Source: Rhipicephalus microplus (lineage: Eukaryota > Arthropoda > Arachnida > Ixodida > Ixodidae). Taken from it: DNA of 64,000 nt. The stretch is from contig NC_134700.1 in NCBI RefSeq assembly GCF_043290135.1, positions 79,481,000 to 79,544,999 on the forward strand, in the 5' to 3' direction. The position numbers were made by a program, and so were the translations under genes. The notes under the pieces were generated by a model. The model was not told the DNA's origin. It saw nothing but the letters and a program-made list of their open reading frames with translations, and did no database searches. Below, one piece after another: positions 1-11,090 of the stretch (position 1 is its first letter; each line of letters opens with the position of its first letter).

Positions 1-421
1 TTTAAGGTTGTGAATTTTGGCAAGGAGCCACAATAAGATGAGTAAAAATATTCGGAAGATCCCACGTACGTACCTTAGAAGTCGACGTATGCAAAGCATG
101 CGGAGAAAAGGTGACCGTGATGTAATTTTTTATTGAGCTACACGTTATAAAATGACGGCAGGTATATCTATAAATGTTACACTCACCGACAAATGTTGAA
201 GAATTGCAGATCTATATATAACCAGTTTTCACATGTGTAATGATGCCAAATAAAAAAAATGAGCATTAGCAACACTAGAAGCAATAAGTTGATATTAAGC
301 GCAGATGCTCATGAAGATGGCGGCCCTGGACACTGCTACGCAAATTCACTCTAAAGCACGGCGTCAAACTACTATTGACGTTAACCCGACGCGATGCCTG
401 ATTAAAAAGAGTACATATTGT
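1..421. repeat. Left edge of segmental duplication (pairs with 40250-40673)
   Basis: This stretch matches 40250-40673 almost base for base, starting with the shared TTTAAGGTTGTGAATTTTG and ending at GAGTACATAT, where the left copy is interrupted by retroelement DNA. I see no gene in it. The match begins at base 1, so the left duplicate probably extends beyond the window. Confidence 0.85.
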
Positions 422-888
422 AACAGCGAGCTGTGATAAAATGGTTTTATTTACAGAAGGTGAATGATCCATAGTGGGCAGCGCACAAAAGGAAACACAC
501 AAGAGAAGGAATCAGGACAAGCGCTGGTCTAACAACTGAAAGTTTTATTTGAAAGAAAGCATATATATACATGTGTACACAGAAAATCAAGTGCTACGCA
601 AGATTACTTCCGATCAATGAAACCAATCTCCTGTTCAGATAAAGAAACAGATGGCTGGCTAACGCAAATGCCAACACTCTTCGCCATGTGGTAAGCCTCA
701 GCAATCTCACGTGTCCTTTGATTATGATGGCGGTCGATGATTGCCGTGAATGATCGTCGTTTGCGGCAGCACACTGCGATCGTGCCAAGACTCTTCGTCC
801 TCCTCTCCTTCTCTCCTCTACCTTTTACTAGTCTGTTACATTCCCCCACAAGCAGACGAAGCCCGGAGGGCGAGTTATGATGCACAAG
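422..888 (-). mobile_element. Penelope-like element, 3' fragment
   Basis: A 5'-truncated retroelement on the minus strand. It holds the end of a reading frame (604-885) followed by a 3' UTR with an AATAAA signal near 547-552 (read on the minus strand). The right duplicate copy lacks it. It abuts a plus-strand Ty3 gag fragment at about 888, so this is a composite insertion. Family assignment rests on the C-terminal protein motif only. Confidence 0.55.
604..885 (-). pseudogene. C-terminal end of a Penelope-like RT/GIY-YIG protein
   Basis: The 93-codon open frame ends in a region rich in the pattern RTREIAEAYHMAK followed by CVSQPS and a final FIDRK. That layout resembles the tail of the GIY-YIG endonuclease domain of Penelope-like retroelements in ticks, where (T)REI.EA.(H)I.K precedes a conserved CVS.PS segment. 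Reverse transcriptase and most of the endonuclease are missing, so the piece cannot move itself. The homology is recalled from family knowledge and not searched. A different retroelement tail is possible. Confidence 0.5.
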
Positions 889-904
889 GAGGGTAGATTG
901 GTTT

Positions 905-2477
905 CAGGCGAGCAACGTGACTAAGCTACGTTCTGCTCGATCGTCGACCGTTAGACAAAAGACGAGCTATTACGTAAGTGAGCTGGATTAGACGCTCCAA
1001 AACTACAAAGCAGAACTGACGCTAATGCAACGCGCTCAAGCGCCAGGGGAAACTTGCACGACCTACATTGAGGAAGTTATAAAGCTATGTAGGACCATTG
1101 ACTCCGGAATGTCTGAGGTAGAAAAGTCGGGCACATTCTAAAAGGAATCGCCGAGGACGTTTACAGTTTCCTAATTGCGAAAGACACCTTGACACATTTC
1201 ACCGATGTCATTCGCCATTGCCGCTTTTTTGAACAACTAAAGACGAGGCGCATCACGCCGACGTTCGGCAGGCTAGCCAATGTGACGACCATCGTGAGTA
1301 TAGACAGTAACCAGGTGCTTGATCTTGCATCAACAATCTGGCACATAGTACGTGAAGAACTCGGCCTGTGCGCGTAAGTGGCACACCGCCCAAGCACTCA
1401 TCCCCCCTACCAGCCATCAGAGTTAGAGCTAAACATTGCTTCATTCTCCTCGCACCGAGTGGTGGAGGGCTTTGAGGATTCTGATGCCACACCTCAGTAT
1501 CAGCCACGTCTATACGATAGAGGCCCTACCTATGACGCACGATCATGACGGGCACAGCCGCATTCTTATACTCAGAACTCTCAGCCGGACTACGTCCCAC
1601 TGCGTCAAAAAAAACCGACCCTGCTACCAAGATGTAACTTACGACGATTACAATGGATTCCAGAGAGTTGCAGAAACCCGTTCTTCGCGTGATAATGAAC
1701 TTCCTCGCTGACAGCAGCGGCCCAGGATTCGTTCCATTGAATAAAGTATAAACCGTGACCCTCCCGTGTGCTATATCTGTGGTTTCACTGGGCATATCGC
1801 TCAGTATTGCCGCCAACAACGCCGCTAATCACGAAGAACACCAGCCATGTCTTTGCCACCAAGACCCGGTGCTTGCGAGTGGTTCTTAAGATAGAGAAAG
1901 GAAGGGAAAAGTGAGCCCCGTTATTGTCTGCTTCAGTGAGCGACACCGCCACAGAGCTCACAAGGGATGGGAGTGAGGAGGGATAAAAGGGTAGAAGTAA
2001 AGGTATAGAAAAGAGGAAGAAGAAGCAACAACAAACTGAGGGGATAGGAGAGACAGGAAAGACGGAAGCACGGTCACTGGAGTCCGAGGACGGGGTACAC
2101 TTGCGAGACATGTTGTCGGCGTCTGTAGATGGCGTAGAGCAGGTCCAGTAGGTCAGAGCTGCACTGTCGTCGAAGACCGTCGGCAACAGGAGGTGACGTA
2201 GGGCCAGCCCAGTCGGCCAGAGCTACGATGACGCCGAAGGTCACGAGCGCGCCGAGCGCGCGGGCGCACAGCCGGTCGGCACGGAATCCAGCGAGCCCAG
2301 ACCAGGTGCTTCATATGACCTGCGCACAACCGACTTGTTTCAAGGGACCGTTTTTCGCGCGAGACCAGACGCAGTGATTCGCCAGCATCCGAGAGGAGTT
2401 TGACACCACCAACTAACCGTTCTCGTTGCTCGCCGTCTCCTCTACGTCGTTCTTCTTTTCTGCCGCCGGGAAACTAG
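905..2477 (+). pseudogene. gag: Gag pseudogene of Ty3 fragment 1
   Basis: The Gag capsid region is readable at about 1010-1290 in pieces in more than one frame (motifs such as YIEEVIKLCR and KGIAEDVYSFL), typical of the retrotransposon gag domain. A CX2CX4HX4C zinc knuckle lies at 1769-1810. The C-terminal Ser/Arg/Pro-rich tail ends at a stop at 2475-2477, just before the protease frame. Frameshifts near 1130 and 1375 and a 424-bp insertion (1875-2298) break the gene. It would have encoded the structural protein of virus-like particles; it is dead here. Confidence 0.7.
1875..2298. mobile_element. Unclassified 424-bp insertion in gag, with 13-bp flanking repeat
   Basis: The segment interrupts gag between the zinc knuckle and the C-terminal tail. 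It is bounded by AGACCCGGTGCTT (1862-1874) and AGACCAGGTGCTT (2299-2311), a 12/13 match that fits an old target-site duplication. The left part is purine-rich; the right part is CpG-rich. I find no RT, transposase or clear tRNA promoter, so it could be a SINE-like element or a short LINE tail. Confidence 0.5.
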
Positions 2478-2479
2478 CA

Positions 2480-3173
2480 TCCGTGGCCAATGGAGGTGAG
2501 GTCACCGGACGGTCTTTTCAAGATATACCTCTGCCTATTGTTATGCTCAAAAACAAAGTGAATGTGTTGATTGATGGAATACCGACGATGGCGTTAGTTG
2601 ACACTGGTGCGTTTGTGTCTGTGATAAGCCTCGCCTTCAGAAACCGCTTAGGCCGCAAAGTCATGTTTTCATGGGACGATACAATCACCTTCCATGGTGT
2701 AGGCGGCGAGTGGATTAATCCTCTGGGTGTACGTGTTGTCAGTGTTTCATTGGCTGGAAAAGTATTTGTATCAGAATTTCTGGTTCTATCTCGTTGTTCG
2801 CACGATGTCATTCTTGGTATCGATTTCCTGGAGCAATGCGGTGCTTTCGTTGACTGTGGTAGTGGGAAAATATCACTAAAAAATTTGTGTCTACCATCGC
2901 TTTCCGAAGAAGACTACCGTGGGGAAGACAGGAACACAGTGTCATTGACGAAGTGATAGCACTATCTTGGGGCTTGACACCCGTTCGAGTCTCTTCCACA
3001 GTGGTTGATGATGCTTGTGTTGACCTCGTGGTGCGGCCTCTACGCAAGAACTGTTCTAAGAAGGACATACTTGTAGCTTGTTCTGTTGTGTGCATGACAA
3101 AAGGAGTAACAACATTGTGGGCGCTGAACTATTCTGCCACGCCGGTTGTGCTTCCTCGCGGGATCAAGATCAA
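2480..3173 (+). pseudogene. pol: Retropepsin/pol N-terminus of Ty3 fragment 1
   Basis: The frame opening at 2426 gives an aspartic protease: ALVDTGA active-site loop at 2591-2611 and the later DVILGIDFL motif near 2806-2832, both standard for Ty3 retropepsins. The frame stops at 2954-2956; homology to the linker that usually precedes RT continues in another frame (2940-3173, ending near PRGIKI), so there is one frameshift. RT is missing. Role in an intact element: maturation of the Gag-Pol polyprotein. Confidence 0.75.
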
Positions 3174-3235
3174 GACCTTTCAAAACTACTCTTGGATCAC
3201 GCTAATTTAGGAGGTGATCACGAGAAGACTAGATG

Positions 3236-3506
<271 letters not shown>

Positions 3507-3662
3507 TGTAAAGAAGCATCCGAACACTGAAATGGGTTGAACTCTCAAGTGCTTTGTAGTGGGTCTACCCAAAAAGGGCGCCACTCGCGCTGAGGGTCCG
3601 TGCTTGGCCGTTACTGTCACCATTCTCTATGCTTGCTGTGTGCCGGCTAATGAAAGCCATAA
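3507..3662 (+). repeat. 5' LTR of Ty3 element 2
   Basis: Starts with TG at the edge of the GATA array. It matches 7633-7787 with about 20 differences in 155 bp by eye (about 87% identity). The counterpart of the 3' LTR poly(A) signal AATAAA is changed to AATGAA here. The short LTR length is typical of mdg1/Mag-like elements. Confidence 0.85.
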
Positions 3663-3669
3663 CGCATTG

Positions 3670-4850
3670 ATGGAGAGTGCTACGATCCCCTTCGATGCCC
3701 TTGGAACTACGATTACGTACCCTGCAATCTACCATGTCCCACGGCGCCCCTCAGCAAACGCCTCCTCACATGCCACCCCTTGTCCCGATGTCCCCAGGAT
3801 CCGCGATCCACCCATCTTCACGGGTGTCGATGGCACTGACGTGGAGGACTGGCTCGTCATTTACAAGCACGTGAGTGTACCCAACAAATGGGACGAGGAC
3901 GGCAAGTTGATAAACTTGGTGTTCTACCTTGAGGGCGTTGCAAGTTTGTGGTACAACAACCACGCGTCCGATTTCGCAACCTGGTCCGATTTCAACACCT
4001 CTATCACCAACGTTTTTAGCTGCCCTGCCATTTTTAAGCTGCAAGTCGAGCAGCGCTTACGCGAATGCGCTCAGCAGGCCGGTGAATCATTCACTAGTTA
4101 CATGGAAGATGTCCTGAATTTGTGCAAAAAATCCAACGACAGCATGTCTGAATCAGACAAGATCCGGAACGTCATGAAGGGCATTGAAGATGATGTGTTC
4201 ACGATGCTGCTTGCCAAAAACCTAGGCAAAGTGGTTCAGGGCATCACGCTCTGCCAGAGCTACGAGGAGCTCCGCCGGCAGCGTTCGATGGCGCGTCGCT
4301 CCGCACCACGAGATGCAGGGCTTGCTGGCTTGGAGGTGAGATGTGATCAGGTGGCGCTGCTAGCAGACCTCAAGCTTTCATACGCGAGGAAATTGCGCGC
4401 CAGTTCTCTCTCCTTCCCTTTGCCCACCCACCGGCTGTTCAACAATCGGCAACTACCATTCTTGCACCCATCCGCTGAGCAATTGAGCAGGAAATAGCAG
4501 AGGTCATGCCTGCGTATCACCCGGTCCCTGCGCCCCCAACTTCCGGTCCCTGCGCCCCCAAGTTACGCCGAAGTCGTCGCCAGGCCGCCTCCAGTCGTTC
4601 AAGCGCCTGCACCACTGGCTTACGCCGAAGCTGCCGCATGACCTCCGTCATTTGCAGTGGGTATGCCGGCTGCGTATCTTGGCGCCACCCCTCAGCCTCA
4701 TTTTCAGCCCACCATGCAGCCTTTCCAGCCACTGTTCTAGGCGAGACCCACCCCAGTGAACCGATGTCGCACACCTGACAACCGGCCCATCTGCTTTGCT
4801 TGCGATTACGCCGGTCACGTAGCCCGTTATTGCTCTCAAGTATAGCAGAA
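3670..4850 (+). pseudogene. gag: Gag of Ty3 element 2 (broken)
   Basis: The frame opens at ATG 3670-3672, 8 bases after the LTR, and runs to a stop at 4495-4497 (275 codons). It holds a retrotransposon gag domain: PPIFTG followed by DVEDWL, then FYLEGVASLWYNNH, and a conserved tail around MKGIEDDVF. The Pro-rich hinge continues in shifted frames, and a CX2CX4HX4C zinc knuckle (C-FA-C...H...C) is readable at 4792-4833 before a TAG. So a frameshift and stops separate capsid from nucleocapsid. The capsid half is well preserved. Confidence 0.8.
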
Positions 4851-5044
4851 TCTCATTTCTTCGCCTGTTGCTGCCCAGCTTAGCCGTCCGTATAACGACG
4901 AACTGCCGTCTATGCCACAGTCGTTTGGCCCAGGTCTGTCTCCTCGAAGGTCGCCGTCTCCATGACGTCGGTCGCTGTCCCCAATGCGGTTAGGCTGCTC
5001 ATGAGCGCAAAAACTAGTCTTCACAGTCGCAGAGGCAAGGACTG

Positions 5045-7595
5045 CGACGCTATCGCATTGTGAAAGCCCTCAGAGCTGCCAATCTAATGTCATTGACGTG
5101 CTTGTGGATGGTGTTCATGCATCTGCTTTGCAACAGGCGGCTCAATAACATGCAACATGCAACAGACGGCTCAATAAGATCATTCCCAAGGATGTCTACC
5201 CACTGCCGCGCATCGATCACGCAATTGGCAGCCTTCACGAAGTGCAACTTTTTTTCTTTTCTCGATCTGCGCTCGGGGTACTAGCAAATACTCATGGCTG
5301 ATGACGCTCGACCGAAGACTGCCTTCATCACGCCCGACGGCTTGTACGAATTCAACGTCATGCCGTTTTGTATGTGTAACGCACCTGCGACCTTTGAGTG
5401 CATGATGGACACCGTTCTCTGTAACTTGAAATGGCACACGTGCTTGTGTTACCTCGATGACGTTGTTGTCTTCGCTCCAGATTTCTACACGCATCTCCAA
5501 CGTCTGAAAGAAGTTTTCGCACGTATGAGCAATGCCGGCTTGAAACTAAATCTGAAGAAGTGCCTCTTTTCAGCACGCCAACTCACCATCCTAGGGTACG
5601 TCTTGTCCAAGAATGGCATTCTTCCTGACCCATACAAACTTCGGGTTGTGGCCGAATTCTCCAAACCTGCGTCCATCAAAGAACTGCGTAGTTTCGTGGG
5701 CCTGTGCTCATACTTTCGACGCCTCATACGAAACTTTGCTACGATCACATCACCGCTGATGAAGCTCCTTCGAAGTAAAGTACCCCTCAATTCGTGGTCG
5801 TCTGAGTGCGACGACGCTTTCGCGAAGCTCCGCCATTTGTTGACGTCTCCTCCCATTCTACGCCACTACGACCCTACGGCCCCAACGGAGATGCACACGG
5901 ACGTTAGCGGTGTAAGCTTCGGCGCTGCCCTGGCGCAGCGCAAACCCGGATTCCCTGAATATGTCGTGGCATACGCAAGCCGTACGCTCAAGAGAGCCGA
6001 AATAAACTACACCGTCACAGAGAAGGAGTGCCTGGCAATCATCTGGGCCCTTACAAAGCTTCGACCTTATTTGTATGGTCGTCGATTCAGTGTCGTCACC
6101 GACCATCATGCACTATGCTGGCTGTCGTCAATTAAGGATCCCTCAGGCCATCTCGTCCTTTGAGCTCTTCGCTTACAAGACTACGACATCCGCGAGTTCT
6201 ACCGCAACGGAGGCCAGCATGCTGACACCGACGCCCTCTCACACTCCCCTCTGCCTGAAGGTGACGTGCTCTGCTCAGTATCCTCGGTTGCTGTTTCTGC
6301 CATTGATGTTGATATCATCGCTACCGAACAGCGAAAGGATAATTGGATCGCACTACTGATCGACCTGCTCTCTGATCCATCCGCAACGCATCCACGCGTG
6401 TCTTGCGTCGTCGAGCTCACCATTTCGCCATTTGTGACGGCCTCCTATACCGACGCACTTAAAATGCCGATGGCCGGCAGTGGTTACTCGTGATACCCGG
6501 AGTCTGCGGTCGGAGATATGTGAATCCTTCTATTCTGATCCGCAATGCGCGCACTCTGGGGTATTCAAAACCTACCATCGCATTCGACAACGCTACTTCT
6601 GGCGTGGGATGTACCACTTCGTGCAGCAGTTCGTTCGCTCCTGCCTCGCTTGCCAACGCCGCAAACTGTCAGCACACATGTCACCAGCCGGTCTGCAACT
6701 GTTACGTTGCCCTGACTGTCCGTTTGGGCGCATATGCATCAATTTGTATGGACCACTCTCTCTGACGTCCGCTGGCAACCGCTGGGCCATCGGCGCCGTA
6801 GATAATTTAACGTGATACGCCGAAACCGCCGCTCTCCCTGCGGCTACTGCGCGTGATCTTGCGTCCTTCCTACTGCATCGATTCATATTGCGCCACGGTC
6901 CACCCCAGGAGCTTCTGAGCAATCAAGGCCATGTCTTCTTGTCAGAAGTCGTCGACGCCATTCTCACTGAGTTCCATTTTGTCCACCGCAAAACTACTGC
7001 TTACCACCAGTACACGAATGGTCTCACCGAACACTTTAACCACACCCTCGGTGACATGCTTTCGATGTACGTCGCCGCCAACCACACGAATTGGGATAAT
7101 ATACTGCCCTTCGCCATACGCCTACAACACCGCCTCTCAGAGCACGACCGGTTTTTCACCTGTCTGCTTGCTGTACGGAAGGCACCCGTCACACACCATC
7201 GACACGATACTTCCGTACATGCCGGATCTATCTGAGTACACACCTATTTCCGAGACAGCCAGGCTTGCTGAAGAGTGTCGCGAGCTTTCCAAGACTTTTA
7301 CGATGCATGAGCAAGAGCAGCAGAAGAGTATTCGTGATGGCTCCGCCACTTCTGAGCCCACGTTCCTTCCTGGTTCTCTTGTATGGCTTTCGATCCCGAC
7401 CTCTGTAGCTGGCCTTTTTTCAAACTACTCTCGAAATATGAAGGTCCCTACCGTATGATCAAGCGCACATCTCCAGTCAACTATCTTATCGAACCAATTG
7501 AACAGTCTTCGGACATGCGCCGTCACGGTCGCGAGCGGGTCAACGTGAAGCGCCTGAAGGCCTACTATGAACCGCTCATAGTGACAGGCTGTTAG
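5045..7595 (+). pseudogene. pol: Pol of Ty3 element 2 (RT-RNaseH-integrase, deleted and mutated)
   Basis: The protease frame starts near 5060 but breaks just before the expected DTG loop and joins RT at about 5170. A short repeat (CAACAGGCGGCTCAATAA near 5130 and CAACAGACGGCTCAATAA near 5160) marks the deletion. RT has a stop at 5282-5284 and an intact YLDD (5450-5461). RNase H follows with the DxS, TEKECLAI and TDHHAL segments (to about 6140). Integrase has its HHCC finger (about 6560-6660), but the first catalytic Asp reads Asn (INLYGP, near 6740) and the second also reads Asn (LLSNQG, near 6915); Glu (GLTEHFN) remains. Further stops include 6813-6815, plus frameshifts near 6160, 6480 and 7150. 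A GPY/F-like C-terminus ends at 7595. Confidence 0.85.
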
Positions 7596-7632
7596 GTCGC
7601 CAGGCGGCTTCCTCTTCGACCCCGGGGTAATT

Positions 7633-7787
7633 GAAAAGAAGCCTCCGAACACTGAATTGGGTTTAACTCATAAGTGCTTTCTAGTGGGTCCACCCACAAA
7701 GGACGCCGCTCGCACTCAGGGTCCGTGCTTGGACGTTACTGTCGCCATTGTGTATGCTCGCTGTGTGCCGGCTAATAAACGCCATAA
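7633..7787 (+). repeat. 3' LTR of Ty3 element 2
   Basis: Pair of 3507-3662. It starts with TG after GGGGTAAT and contains a poly(A) signal AATAAA near 7774. The end is taken at CCATAA, beyond which the two LTRs stop matching and AATAA/GATA repeats begin. Confidence 0.85.
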
Positions 7788-7993
<206 letters not shown>

Positions 7994-8880
7994 CCAAAAG
8001 TGCTTACAGTTCGCAAATTCTTCGCATTTATTATTGCCTGGCGAAACCATAGAATCGCACCAAGCGTCACGCTATGTAAATGCACAACGTGAGCGCAATT
8101 GAAAGCTGCGACCCTACTGCGGAGGGCTTAGCTATAATTCGTTGCAATTGTCTCTATACCCAAAGTGTCTAAAAAGCTCTTACGCTGCGCTCTCAATGAC
8201 AACTACAATAACAAAAGACCCACACCAAAATTCTTTCCGCTTCGATTTGCTTTTGGCGAATAATGCGTAAGCAACGGTGTAAATTTTTTATTAGAGTTTT
8301 TCACGTCTAAACTGCTCAATTCTGCGTCACTCTAAACCGTTATACTGTAACTTTTTGTTTTAGACGTTTTCGCTCGCCCATAAGTTTATTTACAATCGCA
8401 GTTAGCAAACTTGCAATGTAAAGACCTATGCTTGTTAGGCGAATCTGCACACGTCTAAATTGGCGCTCTTGATTGCGTAGGGTAATAATCAGACGATTAC
8501 ATTTTTGCTACTGCACGCTCTGCCGCTTTCTGACGACAATTTTCTCTAGCGCTCAACTACACTAGTTTTACTGAGCGATCATAAAAGTTCCGCACTCAAA
8601 GCAAAATTCTGAAAAGCCCATTATCCAATTTTAGTTTTTTCTGCGCATCACATCCACAATTCGCTATTAAAAAATCATTCTGCCCATGTTTATTGCAGCG
8701 CCCACAATACAACCAGAGCAACAAAAACAGTGTGACACAGTTTGCACACAAATTCTTTATTTAAGTCGCACAGAACATGTTTTGCTCTACAATTCGTGAG
8801 AACAAAATTGGGCAAGCATTGTCGTATCATAAATCAGAAAACCTTAACACGTTGGCCAAGGCGCTCGCCTGTGGCTAACC
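7994..8880. repeat. L block, copy 1 (no clear gene)
   Basis: This block recurs at 30930-31794, 41215-43288 (interrupted by the Helentron) and 59931-61200. Copies 1 and 41215 are close (>90%), while 30930 and 59931 form a second, more diverged pair. On the minus strand all copies carry AATAAA shortly after the exon-like CpG-rich segment (here 8757-8763), which is compatible with a transcript end but not proof. No intact protein frame is seen. Confidence 0.7.
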
Positions 8881-9480
8881 TCGGTGGATTGTCGCGACGC
8901 CTCCAGCGTCACCATCATCACCGTCGTCGTTGCCGTTCGTGACGCCACCGACGTCGTCTCACACCATGGCCACTTTACGTGTCTCCGACAGGTCGCGTGT
9001 TACGGCGAGAGGCGCAGCCACCAGTTGCAGGGCTTACAGCGATGGCGATTCGCGAAGCAGAACGTGGTCCTGCGCGAAACACCGCCATAATGAGAGCTAA
9101 GCTCGTGAGTCGACTTGCTCGGACTGACAAGAGAACGTAATTCTTGTCTTGAGAGAGTCTCTGGAGGAATATTTCGGCGAGGTGTAAAAGCGAGTGTGTC
9201 CGGCTTTTAAAAATGTTGGCGAGGTAGTCCTATTGAGAAAAAATATATGAATCGGAATCCGATGAGCCCAGTTGAAAAAAAAATTGTGCGATTCTGAGGG
9301 TGACTGAGCTCTAAAAAGAAATGATATTTCGTTATTAGGTATAACTGATGGCCGCGTCTTCTGCCGTATCTACTCATATTCAGTCTTACCAGTCGGCTCA
9401 TGACAATTTATATTAATAATCAGTCTACTCGCACGTGTTTCAACGCACGCACATCAGCGGGATATGTAGTGACGCGAGGC
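8881..9480. other. Exon-like CpG-rich segment of L block, copy 1
   Basis: From 8881 to about 9200 the base composition changes to CpG-rich and short open frames run on both strands (plus 8884-9090; minus frames also open). The four L copies (here, 31795, 43289, 61202) align without large gaps here. Near 9165 a plus-strand frame ends ...SLEEYFGEV before TAA at about 9184. I do not recognise a protein family. The rest to 9480 is AT-rich and featureless. Confidence 0.45.
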
Positions 9481-9484
9481 GTGA

Positions 9485-10301
9485 GCAATAGAGTAGAGGA
9501 ATGGCGAGTGCCTCTACTTCTAGCCGCAATCTGATCAACGGCAAGTTATTGGCATTAAAGCGCACGAACATTATGATCGAGAACCTAATTACGCATTATG
9601 GGCTCATGGGTCGCTTGACTATACTTAGCCGTGAGACCGAACAAGTCCAGTTTAAGAAACTGTCAATAAAAAGCTCGAACTTTTTCTGCCGACCCAGTGA
9701 AATAAAAGTGAAACTAACTGGTAATGCGAACAAAAAAGAAAAAAGAATAAGAACACCCCGAACCTTCGCCTTTTGCAGTTTAGTGAGATAATTCCTATAG
9801 TGCCTGCTTGAAATACTTAGCGCAAGAAATCTTTTCGAACTTGCTATGCTCTACATGGCCTTAAGGGAAGAGGCGCTGTGCGTGTGTGCCTCTTGTAGTG
9901 TGGTACCGGCTTTAAACCATGAAACCATTATGATAATTGCTTGTTCTGGCACCCGTTGTCAATGGGCGCTTGTACCACGCATCATTGCTGCAATATTCAT
10001 GTTGCATCTCGAAGCAGGTATAAAGGACGTGTGGGTTCCTAAAGCATGAAAGTTACCTTCAATGCATTTCCAAGCAGAGGAAGTTCTTTTCGCTGTTTTC
10101 ACAAGCAAACGCATGGCCGTGTGGTAGAACATGCATACGCCACGCAGCCGGCCGGGATTCAATCTCTACTCTGACCCAGTATTTTTATTATATATTTTAT
10201 TTGCATTGTTATCAATTTCTCAGTGACGCATAAAATAATATTTCGATCCTAACCAACGACGCCGACGTTGCCACAGGAGTCTCTGCCAGAACGAGCCCTT
10301 T
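9485..10301. repeat. U repeat, unit 1
   Basis: First of two tandem units of about 0.8 kb. Unit 2 (10302-11090) starts with the same GGCGAGTGCCT...GCAATC...AACGGCAAG pattern. The distal part has a tRNA-like SINE section (TGGTAGAACATGC... then GGGATTCAATCTC, near 10118-10165) and a tail ending CAGAACGAGCCCTTTAA. Other copies lie at 39260-40045, 43885-44702 and 44703-45480. The 96-codon frame at 9501 is not conserved as a protein and is not called. Confidence 0.8.
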
Positions 10302-11090
10302 AATGGCGAGTGCCTTGGCTTCTCGTCGCAATCACTTTAACGGCAAGTTTTTGGCGTGAAAGCGCACGGGCCTCATGATCAAACACCTAATTGCACATTG
10401 ACGTTTTCTTGAGTCACTTGAATCACTTGAGCCAAGAGACCGTACAAGTCTAGCTTAGAAAAATTTTGATGAATGAGCTTAGGTAAGGTCCAATTTTTTT
10501 CTGCCGACCCATAGTGAGCAAGATCATCAAAGTGAAAATAACCAGCACTGCGAACAAAAAAGGCAAAAAATAAGAATACCCCAAACATTTGCCTTTTGTA
10601 GTTTATTGTTATATTTCCTAGTCCGTACCTTAAATACTCAGCGTACGAAACCTTTTCAAACTTGCTATGCACCCAATACGTTGACTTAAGAGAATAGGCG
10701 GAATTGCTTATGTGGCTTATGTAGTGGGTGACCACCTTTAAACCACGAGGTCATTATGATAATCGCATATTCTGACACCCTTTGCCAGTGGGCGCTTGTA
10801 CCACGCATCATCACGAGAACATTTCATGTTGCGTTGTGAAGCAAGTCTACAGGACGGGTGTGCTTGTAAAGCATGGAAGTTACTTTAACTGCAATCCCAA
10901 GCAGACGAAGTTAACTTCGCTATATCAACAAGTAAACGCATGGGCGTTTGGTAAAACATCCGCCCAACATGCAAACAACCTTCATTAGATCCTCACTCTG
11001 ACCCAGTATTTTTATTATTTGATTTGCATCGTTTTCCGTTTCTCGGTCACGCATGAAGCGGTTCTTCAATCGCCACCAACAACATCAGCA
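10302..11090. repeat. U repeat, unit 2
   Basis: Tandem partner of 9485-10301 with obvious but diverged similarity. Its SINE-like section (GTTTGGTAAAACATCCGCC..., about 10935-10995) is followed by the shared GACCCAGTATTTTTATTAT tail. The right copy has the same tandem pair, so the tandem event is older than the 30-kb duplication. Confidence 0.78.

Larger units (their letters stand above)
889..3173 (+). mobile_element. Ty3/mdg-type retrotransposon fragment 1 (gag + protease only)
   Basis: A truncated Ty3-type element with no LTR visible at either end. It runs from the middle of gag through a CCHC zinc knuckle (1769-1810) and a retropepsin (DTG codons at 2600-2608), then stops at about 3173, where sequence shared with the right copy resumes (compare 41002 onward). 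Reverse transcriptase, RNase H and integrase are absent. The right copy carries 328 bp of unrelated sequence (40674-41001) in its place, so a deletion accompanied this rearrangement or the right copy gained DNA. Confidence 0.75.
3507..7787 (+). mobile_element. Ty3/mdg-type LTR retrotransposon 2, inserted in a GATA microsatellite
   Basis: Two direct repeats of about 155 bp (3507-3662 and 7633-7787) flank gag, RT, RNase H and integrase remnants in the normal Ty3 order (integrase last). Total length is about 4.3 kb, shorter than usual because an internal deletion removed most of protease and the RT N-terminus. GATA repeats lie on both sides and the right duplicate copy has an uninterrupted array, so insertion into the microsatellite followed the duplication (or the right copy lost it). 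Target duplication cannot be read inside the GATA repeat. Confidence 0.88.

Noticed and set aside
1785..2186. 133-codon minus-strand frame
   Set aside because: Lies across the boundary of an insertion in dead gag; composition follows a purine-rich tract and no motif is seen.
9501..9791. Frame MASASTSSRN... present in both copies
   Set aside because: Part of the U repeat; the tandem neighbour unit and the right copy break the frame.
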